A DNA stretch of 64,000 nucleotides. It comes from an uncultured Nonlabens sp. Its GTDB lineage: Bacteria > Bacteroidota > Bacteroidia > Flavobacteriales > Flavobacteriaceae. How positions within the stretch are numbered: the stretch's first letter is position 1; every line of letters starts with the position of its first letter. Below, in pieces: positions 53,415 to 61,152 of this stretch. The translations under genes were made by a program, and so were the position numbers. The notes under the pieces are model-generated. The model saw only the letters and a list, made by a program, of their open reading frames with translations. It ran no database searches and was not told the origin of the DNA. The stretch lies in contig CANLKV010000002.1 of assembly GCA_947491755.1 (NCBI GenBank), positions 682,001 through 746,000 on the forward strand, in the 5' to 3' direction.

Positions 53415-54308
53415 GTGGAAAAAATACTAGAGATTAATCAACTTTCTAAACATTACGGTGCTCTTAAGGCTGTAGATAATGTGAGTTTTACCATTGAAAA
53501 AGGCCATGTGTACGGTATTCTAGGCCCTAATGGCAGCGGCAAGTCTACCACATTAGGTATGGTTCTAAATGTAGTTAATCCTACCAGCGGCACCTATACC
53601 TGGTTTGAGGGCAGAGCAAACAATCACGATGCATTGAAAAAAATAGGTGCGATTATCGAACGTCCTAATTTTTATCCTAGTATGGATGCAGTGCAAAATC
53701 TAGAGCTGGTGTGTAAGATTAAAAACATCTCTACAGATCGAATTGATGAAAAATTGGCTCTTGTAGATTTGCTTTCGCGAAAGCGGTCTCCTTTTAAAAC
53801 TTATTCTCTAGGGATGAAACAGCGGCTAGCTATAGCTAGTGCTTTACTTAATGATCCCGAAATATTAATACTGGACGAACCTACCAATGGATTAGATCCA
53901 CAGGGGATCAGAAAAATTAGAGATATCATTCAACACATTGCAAGCCTAGGAACCACAATCCTACTGGCATCACACCTACTGGACGAGGTAGAAAAAGTAT
54001 GTTCTCATGTTATTGTATTACAAAAAGGACACATGCTGTATTGCGGCCCAGTGGAAGAAATGAATAAAAACTTCGGCTCTATATTAATTGATGCAAAAGA
54101 TAGAGCGGCACTGCAAACCTTTATAAAAACCCAGGAGTACGCGGGATCAATTAAAGAATTGACTGATGGGTATGAAGTAAAATTACTGAAAGATGTAGAT
54201 ACTTCTCGCATCAATCAAGACGCCTTTGATCATGGTGTGGTCTTAAGTAGACTGATGCATAAAAAACAAAGTCTAGAAGACCAATTTATTGAACTGACCA
54301 AAAACTAA
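53415..54308 (+). CDS. ABC transporter ATP-binding protein
   Basis: A 297-residue ATPase with G-P-N-G-S-G-K-S-T (Walker A), S-L-G-M-K-Q-R (signature, about residue 134), I-L-D-E-P-T-N-G-L-D (Walker B) and the H-loop A-S-H-L. The C-terminal 80 residues form the auxiliary domain of exporter ATPases. The GTG at 53415 (MEKILEINQLSKHYG) is preferred; an upstream TTG at 53382 would add eleven non-conserved residues. Palindrome copy 16 encodes L-S-R-K-R. The permease gene follows after 11 bases. Similar pairs export lipids, drugs or peptides, or serve in gliding motility; the substrate is unknown. Confidence 0.92.
   Translation: MEKILEINQLSKHYGALKAVDNVSFTIEKGHVYGILGPNGSGKSTTLGMVLNVVNPTSGTYTWFEGRANNHDALKKIGAIIERPNFYPSMDAVQNLELVCKIKNISTDRIDEKLALVDLLSRKRSPFKTYSLGMKQRLAIASALLNDPEILILDEPTNGLDPQGIRKIRDIIQHIASLGTTILLASHLLDEVEKVCSHVIVLQKGHMLYCGPVEEMNKNFGSILIDAKDRAALQTFIKTQEYAGSIKELTDGYEVKLLKDVDTSRINQDAFDHGVVLSRLMHKKQSLEDQFIELTKN
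53770..53785. repeat. Palindrome copy 16
   Basis: 15 of 16 (first base T), in the ABC ATPase gene, read as L-S-R-K-R. Confidence 0.9.
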
Positions 54309-54319
54309 ATCCAGCCTGC

Positions 54320-55162
54320 ATGAAACGTTTATTAGAGATTGAATTTCACAAATTTAAATACAGTCGCAGTAGTAAAGTATTAACGATCATTTATTTATGC
54401 ATCGTGGTTGCGATGATGTTTTTGGGAGTGGTGCGCGTTAATTTTATAGATTTTGAGGGATCGCTATCTGACTTAGGGATTTTCAACTTCCCATTGGTAT
54501 GGCATGTAAGCACTTATTTTACAAGTTTCTTGAAAATTTTTATTGCGATTGTCATTGTATCCCTTACGGCTAGTGAGTACAGCAACCGTACCATCAAACA
54601 AAATTTAATTGACGGTTTAAGTAAAAGGGAACTGATCTTATCAAAGTTTTATTTTGTTTTAGTGCTCGCATTGCTCACTACGATGGTAGTTTTTATTGCT
54701 TCATTAATTCTGGGATTGATCTATTCTGACTACAACGAGTTAGCTATCATTTTTTCTGATTTGCAATTTGTAGGTGCGTTCTTTTTAAGCCACCTCCTAT
54801 TTTTTAGTTTCTGTCTCTTTGCGGGTATTTTATTAAAACGCAGTGCCTTTGCTTTGGGCTTTGTATTTGTATGGTACATCTTTGAAAGTATTCTTAATCT
54901 AGCAGCGCGAGGTCTGGATTATTATTACGAACTGGACATTACCACCTTGCTGTCTCATGTATTGCCCTTAAATGCGATGGGCAATTTGATCAAACAGCCG
55001 TTTACAAGAATTAGTCTAATCGACTCTGGACTTAATCAATTAGGCTCAGGAGATATGCAATTTGAATACGCTATAGAATGGGTCGATGTATTTTCAGTTT
55101 TGCTATGGACCAGCTTATTTATTTATTGGTCATTCTGGATAGTCAAGCGTAGGGATTTATAA
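54320..55162 (+). CDS. ABC transporter permease (ABC-2 type)
   Basis: A 280-residue protein with six hydrophobic spans and a large loop, the layout of ABC-2 exporter permeases. It begins M-K-R-L-L-E-I-E-F-H-K-F-K-Y and has a conserved T-A-S-E-Y-S-N-R-T-I-K-Q region at about residue 83. It works with the ATPase encoded just upstream. The two T9SS genes downstream start 23 bases later and may share the transcript. Confidence 0.88.
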   Translation: MKRLLEIEFHKFKYSRSSKVLTIIYLCIVVAMMFLGVVRVNFIDFEGSLSDLGIFNFPLVWHVSTYFTSFLKIFIAIVIVSLTASEYSNRTIKQNLIDGLSKRELILSKFYFVLVLALLTTMVVFIASLILGLIYSDYNELAIIFSDLQFVGAFFLSHLLFFSFCLFAGILLKRSAFALGFVFVWYIFESILNLAARGLDYYYELDITTLLSHVLPLNAMGNLIKQPFTRISLIDSGLNQLGSGDMQFEYAIEWVDVFSVLLWTSLFIYWSFWIVKRRDL

Positions 55163-55185
55163 TCCTAATCATTTAAATTAGCAGT

Positions 55186-58100
55186 ATGATAAAAAAATAT
55201 TTTCCTTTTTTCCTCATACTGTTCTTACTATCTTCTTACAGTTATGGGCAGCTGGAGGCTGCAAATTGGTATTTTGGCTTTAGAGCGGGTCTCAATTTTG
55301 ACCCAATAACTGGTGATGTGACCCCACTTACAGATGGAGTCATGAGCACAAATGAGGGGTGCGCATCCATATCTGACTCTGATGGGAACTTACTGTTTTA
55401 TACAGACGGTAGTAATGTATACAATCGCAATCATCGTTTGATGGATCGTGGCTTTGGACTGCTAGGTAATGCCAGCAGTACACAAAGTGCGATTATCATT
55501 CCTAAACCTGAAGACCCTAATACGTATTACATTTTTACGGTAGATACTGGTGTTGCCGGCGGTGGATCAGATGCAGGACTTAATTATTATGAGGTAGATA
55601 TGACTGGAGACGGTGGTCTGGGTACCGTAACTACAGACTTTAGAAACCCTAACAATTTACTTGCTACCTGCTCTGAAAAAATAACAGCTATTAACGATCC
55701 AACAAGCAACGATATATTAGTAATAGTTTATGGTACAGATAGTCGTACGGCTGGTTTTAATACTTTTTACACTTTTAGAATTACTAGCGCTGGTGTTATT
55801 GAAACACCCATAGCCTCGCCACAGGCTACTAATTCGACAGACAGACGCGGTTATTTAAAATTGTCGCCAGATGGGGAGTTTCTAGTCAATTGTAATTTTG
55901 GTGATCCATCCTACATTTACGATTACGATCGTGCTACTGGACTTGCTAGTAATGAAAGACGCTTATTATTTCCCGCACCCAACAATAGTGCCTACGGGAT
56001 AGAGTTCTCTCCTAACAGTCAGCTTATGTATATCACAACCGCAAACAGCGCAGGTGGTGGTGGTACAACCGGCTTTACTACCAGCCTATACCAATACGAC
56101 TTGAGCGCTGCTGATATCGTAGGGTCGCGTTTTTTATTAGATTCACGGGTGGGTTACCGCGGTGCACTACAATTAGGTATTGATGGTAAAATCTATCGCG
56201 CATTAGCAAGTACCTTTGATGATGGGGTTGGATTTTTAGGACGAATCAATAACCCTGATGTTAGAGGAAGTGGGGCCAACTATCAGCATAACGCGGTCGA
56301 TTTAAATGGTCGCTTCTCTTCTCAAGGGTTGCCACCATTTATTCAAAGTTTCTTTGCCTTAATTGAGGTAGAGAATGTATGCCTCAATCAAGTAACTGAA
56401 TTTTCATTTGATACCGATAATATTCCTACGGCTGTAGAATGGGAATTCGGTGATGGCGCTACCTCTACAAATCGTGATGCCACACATACCTATGCTTCAC
56501 CAGGAGAATATGAGGTTGTCCTGCGCATAACAGTGGGCGCAGCAGTTCGCACCTATAGAAAAACTATTACTATTTATGACAGTCCAGCTATCAATACCGC
56601 AACAGATCTAGTTGCCTGCGATGAGGATCTAGATGGATCAGTGACTTTTGATCTAGTTGATACGACTAATGAAATTCTAGGCACACAAGATCCAGCCATA
56701 TTTGAGGTACTTTATTTTACAGAACTAGCAGACGCCGTAGCAAACGCTGATCCTATAGAACTGCCATTTACTATGAGCGTACCACAAACTACACTACATG
56801 CACGCATTCACAACATAGAAAACAATAACTGCTTTGAAATTGCGTCTTTTAACATCAATATTTATGAGCAACCTGTTGCTAATACCTTGAACGACTTAAG
56901 GGCTTGTGACGATAATTTTGACGGTATAGAATCCTTTAATCTAGATGTACAAAATGCTGACTTATTGCTCGATCAAGATCCTTCTTTATTCAATGTAAGT
57001 TATCATTTGAATGAAACAGACGCCCTTTCTGGCCAGAATAACCTACCTCTCAATTATAGAAATACTACAGCCTTTGAACAAACCATTTATGCCCGTGTAG
57101 AAAATCGCATAGAAAATTTGTGTGTAGATACCATAGCATTTAAGCTTATTGTAGAGGAGCGACCAGAAGCCCTTGATTTCACAGGATTCCAATGTGATGA
57201 AGATGGATTAGCAGACAGTCTGACAAATTTTAATCTATCCAGTTTTGATGCCAGTATTTCCAATAATGCAACTGATGTCGAAGTGACTTACTACCTCACC
57301 CCTACAGATGCCGCTGCTGGAACTAATGCGTTAGACAAGCGCAATTACCGCAACCTATCGCCTACTCAAACCGTTATTGCACGAGTGACGAACACAACAA
57401 CGGGTTGTTTTAATACCAGTACACTCACGTTAAGTGTAAGTGCTAGCGACGCGCAAAACGCAGCACTAGAAGAATGTGACGATGACGGTATCGAGGATGG
57501 GATGCGCATGTTCAACTTGCGTGAGGCAGATGCTGCCGTTTTAACAAGCGCACCAGCAGATGTAACCGTAAATTATTATGAAAGTCTGGCAGATGCTCTT
57601 GCAGAGCAAAACAGTCTAAGTGACGAGTTTACTAACAACATCCCTGATCAACAAACGATTTATGCTCGTGCAGAATCACCAGACGGTAATTGTTTTGGGA
57701 TAAGTGAGGTGACTCTTACGGTAAATACCTTACCTGTTGTAGAGCCCACAGACTTTGTAGAATACTGTGGAAACGATCCACAGCCGTTAACTATAGACGC
57801 TGGACCGCTAAATGGCTCTTCAGCCGATTATTCATACTTATGGAATACTGGAGCTACCACATACAGCATTGATGTAAGAGACGGCGGCGAGTACAATGTG
57901 ATTGTAAGCAATGCAAATGGTTGTACTAGCGATCGCACAATCACTGTGGTTATAAGTGAGCCAGCAACCATCAATAGCATTGATGTTATTAATGCTAACG
58001 GCGGCGCAACAGGATCTGCTCGAGCTGTCGTTAGTGGACTGGGCGACTATGAGTACCGCATTGACTTGAATGCTGGTTTTCAAAACAGCCCAGATTTTGA

Positions 58101-58443
58101 CAATTTAGAGCCTGGATTTTACACGCTATATGTAAACGATAAAAATGGTTGTGGAGAGGTGTCTGCAGATTTCAGTATTGTGGGATACCCGCGATTTTTT
58201 ACTCCTAATGGAGATGGATTTAATGACACCTGGCAACTAGATGGGGTTAATCCTATGTTTGAGCCTGATGCGCAGATCTTCATTTTTGACAGATTCGGTA
58301 AATTATTGAAACAATTAGATCCTGGAAGTAATGGCTGGGATGGTACATTTAATGGGGAACCCATGCCCTCTTCTGATTATTGGTTCAAGGCGACTTTGAC
58401 AGACGGCACAGAGTTTAGTGCAAACTTCTCTTTAAAACGCTAG
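55186..58443 (+). CDS. Large T9SS type B surface protein with PKD domain
   Basis: A 1085-residue secreted protein: signal peptide ending S-Y-G-Q (about residue 21), an N-terminal propeller-like region of about 400 residues with W-Y-F-G-F-R-A-G and L-L-F-Y-T-D-G-S-N-V-Y, a PKD domain at about 405-460 (V-E-W-E-F-G-D-G-A-T-S), several Ig-like repeats containing R-A-C-D-D or similar (A-C-D-E-D, E-C-D-D-D), and a C-terminal gliding-motility-type domain with F-F-T-P-N-G-D-G-F-N-D-T-W (about 1004-1016). This is T9SS type B sorting. It is tandem to a shorter paralogue and has no enzyme motif; adhesion or gliding is likely. Confidence 0.9.
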   Translation: MIKKYFPFFLILFLLSSYSYGQLEAANWYFGFRAGLNFDPITGDVTPLTDGVMSTNEGCASISDSDGNLLFYTDGSNVYNRNHRLMDRGFGLLGNASSTQSAIIIPKPEDPNTYYIFTVDTGVAGGGSDAGLNYYEVDMTGDGGLGTVTTDFRNPNNLLATCSEKITAINDPTSNDILVIVYGTDSRTAGFNTFYTFRITSAGVIETPIASPQATNSTDRRGYLKLSPDGEFLVNCNFGDPSYIYDYDRATGLASNERRLLFPAPNNSAYGIEFSPNSQLMYITTANSAGGGGTTGFTTSLYQYDLSAADIVGSRFLLDSRVGYRGALQLGIDGKIYRALASTFDDGVGFLGRINNPDVRGSGANYQHNAVDLNGRFSSQGLPPFIQSFFALIEVENVCLNQVTEFSFDTDNIPTAVEWEFGDGATSTNRDATHTYASPGEYEVVLRITVGAAVRTYRKTITIYDSPAINTATDLVACDEDLDGSVTFDLVDTTNEILGTQDPAIFEVLYFTELADAVANADPIELPFTMSVPQTTLHARIHNIENNNCFEIASFNINIYEQPVANTLNDLRACDDNFDGIESFNLDVQNADLLLDQDPSLFNVSYHLNETDALSGQNNLPLNYRNTTAFEQTIYARVENRIENLCVDTIAFKLIVEERPEALDFTGFQCDEDGLADSLTNFNLSSFDASISNNATDVEVTYYLTPTDAAAGTNALDKRNYRNLSPTQTVIARVTNTTTGCFNTSTLTLSVSASDAQNAALEECDDDGIEDGMRMFNLREADAAVLTSAPADVTVNYYESLADALAEQNSLSDEFTNNIPDQQTIYARAESPDGNCFGISEVTLTVNTLPVVEPTDFVEYCGNDPQPLTIDAGPLNGSSADYSYLWNTGATTYSIDVRDGGEYNVIVSNANGCTSDRTITVVISEPATINSIDVINANGGATGSARAVVSGLGDYEYRIDLNAGFQNSPDFDNLEPGFYTLYVNDKNGCGEVSADFSIVGYPRFFTPNGDGFNDTWQLDGVNPMFEPDAQIFIFDRFGKLLKQLDPGSNGWDGTFNGEPMPSSDYWFKATLTDGTEFSANFSLKR

Positions 58444-58456
58444 GTCTGGGTTGGGA

Positions 58457-60526
58457 ATGACACATCACATACCCTATAGCAAAGCCTGGCTTGTTCTATT
58501 GATGTTGTTGTGTTTCGCTTTCGCGAAAGCGCAATTAGAATCATCACAGTGGTATTTTGGGGAAGGTGCAGGTATTGATTTTAGAACGGGACAAGCCATC
58601 GCCACAGACCGTGGAGTGATGAGAACAGGAGAAGGCTGTGCAACTATATCTGACGCTACGGGAAACTTGCTATTTTATACGGATGGATCTACTGTGTATA
58701 ATGGCAATCATGAAATTATGGAAAATGGTGAGGGCTTACAAGGTGACTCCTCCAGTACCAGTAGCGCAGTGGCTGTACCATTGCCAGAATCAGATGATTT
58801 ATATTACATATTTACAGTAGATACCGACGACCTGGTCTATCGCAATGCACAAGGCTTGCAATATAGCATTGTCGATATGAGATTGAATGATGGTGACGGT
58901 GCGGTGCTTGCAGATTCAAAAAACACACCCGTGCTGGGGCGTACCTCAGAAAAACTGACCGCCGTAGAAAATAATAGCGGTACTGGATTCTGGATTATCA
59001 CTCAGTTTGAAGATCAATTTTACAGCTATGAGCTGTTAGCGACAGGACTCAATCCGCAGCCTGTAGTCTCTCAAGTACCGCCTTTTATAGAATTATTAGA
59101 TTATTTTATAACAAATGTAGACGTCGCCGCTATGCGCGGTTATATCAAAGTAAACAATACAGGTACTAAAATTGCCGCTGCACATTTTTCCAACAATAAT
59201 CTGTCAGACTTTGATGGTGTGCGCAGTGTGCTGGAGGCACGCAGCCGCGCCTTTGCACAGGGTGGAGAGTTATACCTCTATGACTTTGACAATTCTACAG
59301 GTGTGGTAAGCAACCCTATAGCCTTAATGACTAAAGAAGACCGCGGTTCATTTTATGGGGTCGAGTTTTCTCCAGATGGAAAATACCTCTATGCCGAAAT
59401 CGATTATCTAGAGCCTGCGCAATTTTTCATATATGAATTTTTAGGAGGAGAGATAGCCCAGTTTGATTTGACTGCAACTGATGTTGCAAGCTCAAAACAA
59501 ACCATTTATCAGGATCGCAATGAACTATTCAGGGGTGCGTTGCAGCTGGGTCTAGATGGTAATATCTATCACGCAAGAATTGATCAGAATGCCATAAGCG
59601 TATTGAACAATCCTAATGATGATGGCGTGCCTCCTACTTACCGCTTTAATGCAATACCCTTAACCCCAGGCAGGACTAGCGTTTATGGCCTTCCTATATT
59701 TGTACAGAGTTTTTTTGAAACCTTCAGTATTGAGGTAAATGACGCATGTCTAAGTGATCCAGTCAATTACGTACTCGAGGCAAATACTGATAACTTTGAA
59801 GTAGAATGGACCTTTGGCGATCCAGGATTAGGCACCGCAAATGAATCTGTCAATCAAACAGGTAGCATTAACTACAATCGCAGTGGCACCTATCAAATAA
59901 CAGCAGTTATAACCACGCCTTTTCAACAAATCACTCAACGCAGGAATGTCACCATATTTCCACAGGTAACCATCGAGGATATAGCACTAGAACAAACCAT
60001 CTGTGATCGCGGTGCGGGTTTAACATTCTTTGACCTATCTCAAATACCAGGGTCGATAAGCACCACGCCAGACCAATTAGTAACCCTATATCCTACTGAG
60101 CAAAATGCCACCAATCAAATAAACGCGATCGATACAAGCCTGCCCTACCCTGGCAACATGCCACAACAGTATATATATGTAAGGGTAGAAAATGCTAATT
60201 GTAATGTAATCCTCCCTTACGAACTTACGGTGGAGCGATGTCCTATTCAGGTTTTTAATGTTTTAACGCCCAACGGTGATGGGTCTAATGAAAGTCTAGC
60301 AATTGACAATTTGCGCCTTATTTACGAGCAATTTCAACTACAGATTTTTAATCGATACGGCCGCCTGGTTTGGGAAGGCAATCAAGAAAGTGAGGACTGG
60401 GACGGGACAGCAAATGTTGCGGGTACTAATGGTGACCTTCTTCCAGCGGGTACCTATTTCTACACATTGGTGGTAGACGATCCTAGTGTAGAAAAGTTGA
60501 CAGGTTATATTTATCTTACTTATTAA
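58457..60526 (+). CDS. T9SS type B surface protein (paralogue of the preceding gene)
   Basis: A 689-residue protein closely similar to the N-terminal part of the preceding gene product (W-Y-F-G-E-G-A-G, L-L-F-Y-T-D-G-S-T-V-Y-N, A-L-Q-L-G-L-D-G). It has a PKD-like section (V-E-W-T-F-G-D) but fewer Ig-like repeats, and a C-terminal V-L-T-P-N-G-D-G-S-N-E sorting domain. The ATG at 58457 follows an upstream TTG, which is less likely. The end of its signal peptide (F-A-F-A-K-A-Q, cleavage after A-K-A) is encoded by palindrome copy 17, unlike its paralogue. It arose by tandem duplication. Confidence 0.9.
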   Translation: MTHHIPYSKAWLVLLMLLCFAFAKAQLESSQWYFGEGAGIDFRTGQAIATDRGVMRTGEGCATISDATGNLLFYTDGSTVYNGNHEIMENGEGLQGDSSSTSSAVAVPLPESDDLYYIFTVDTDDLVYRNAQGLQYSIVDMRLNDGDGAVLADSKNTPVLGRTSEKLTAVENNSGTGFWIITQFEDQFYSYELLATGLNPQPVVSQVPPFIELLDYFITNVDVAAMRGYIKVNNTGTKIAAAHFSNNNLSDFDGVRSVLEARSRAFAQGGELYLYDFDNSTGVVSNPIALMTKEDRGSFYGVEFSPDGKYLYAEIDYLEPAQFFIYEFLGGEIAQFDLTATDVASSKQTIYQDRNELFRGALQLGLDGNIYHARIDQNAISVLNNPNDDGVPPTYRFNAIPLTPGRTSVYGLPIFVQSFFETFSIEVNDACLSDPVNYVLEANTDNFEVEWTFGDPGLGTANESVNQTGSINYNRSGTYQITAVITTPFQQITQRRNVTIFPQVTIEDIALEQTICDRGAGLTFFDLSQIPGSISTTPDQLVTLYPTEQNATNQINAIDTSLPYPGNMPQQYIYVRVENANCNVILPYELTVERCPIQVFNVLTPNGDGSNESLAIDNLRLIYEQFQLQIFNRYGRLVWEGNQESEDWDGTANVAGTNGDLLPAGTYFYTLVVDDPSVEKLTGYIYLTY
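58516..58531. repeat. Palindrome copy 17 (perfect)
   Basis: All 16 core bases, encoding the signal peptidase site F-A-F-A-K-A in the second T9SS type B gene. Confidence 0.95.
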
Positions 60527-60548
60527 AATAAAAGAGTTCTAATAATCA

Positions 60549-60564
60549 CGCTTCCGCGTAAGCG
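60549..60564. repeat. Palindrome copy 18 (TTCC variant)
   Basis: 14 of 16; CGCTTCCGCGTAAGCG, followed by TAAT, between the T9SS and MarR genes. Confidence 0.75.
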
Positions 60565-60673
60565 TAATCAGATCAATCATCGTCGCTAGAATTACTTTGA
60601 CCAGACCTCAAAAGTTTGCAATAACAATAAGAAAATTTAACAATTTTACTATGCGTGCATAATAAAATAATTA

Positions 60674-60681
60674 TATTTTTG
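60674..60681 (+). promoter_or_regulatory. -7 promoter element of the MarR/fad operon
   Basis: TATTTTTG (TAnnTTTG), 10 bases before the MarR ATG. Confidence 0.6.
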
Positions 60682-60691
60682 AGTAAGAGAT

Positions 60692-61150
60692 ATGAAAGAT
60701 AAGACAATTGATTATGTATTGCGTTCCACATGGATGGCTGTCGCAAAAATGTACAACGAACAAGCCAGCGTAAAAAACAGCACCATGGCTACCGGATTTG
60801 CTCTAATAAGCATCGATCCAGAAACAGGAACACCCAGCACAGCGCTAGGACCTAAGATGGGGATGGAAGCGACATCTTTATCAAGAACATTGAAGGCGAT
60901 GGAAGAAAAAGGGTTGATTGAAAGAAGCCGCAATCCAGAGGATGGACGCAGTGTATTGATCCACTTGACCGACTATGGCAGAGAGATGCGCGATTTTTCA
61001 AAACATGTAGTAAAAACATTTGACAATGTTGTTAAAACAGAAATTGCACCTGAGAAATTAAATAACTTTCTGGAAGTGGCACAGCAAATTAATGAGCTGA
61101 TCAATTCAAAAAAGATTTATACTAAAGAACAAGCACTAGCTAAAAAATAA
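60692..61150 (+). CDS. MarR-family transcriptional regulator
   Basis: A 152-residue winged-helix regulator. The DNA-binding part is L-S-R-T-L-K-A-M-E-E-K-G-L-I-E-R-S, followed by the wing R-N-P-E-D-G-R-S-V-L-I-H-L-T (about residues 65-95), a textbook MarR pattern. It is the first gene of the beta-oxidation operon, with fadN two bases downstream, so it probably represses the operon in response to fatty acids or acyl-CoA. The ligand is inferred from context only. Confidence 0.9.
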   Translation: MKDKTIDYVLRSTWMAVAKMYNEQASVKNSTMATGFALISIDPETGTPSTALGPKMGMEATSLSRTLKAMEEKGLIERSRNPEDGRSVLIHLTDYGREMRDFSKHVVKTFDNVVKTEIAPEKLNNFLEVAQQINELINSKKIYTKEQALAKK

Positions 61151-61152
61151 AA

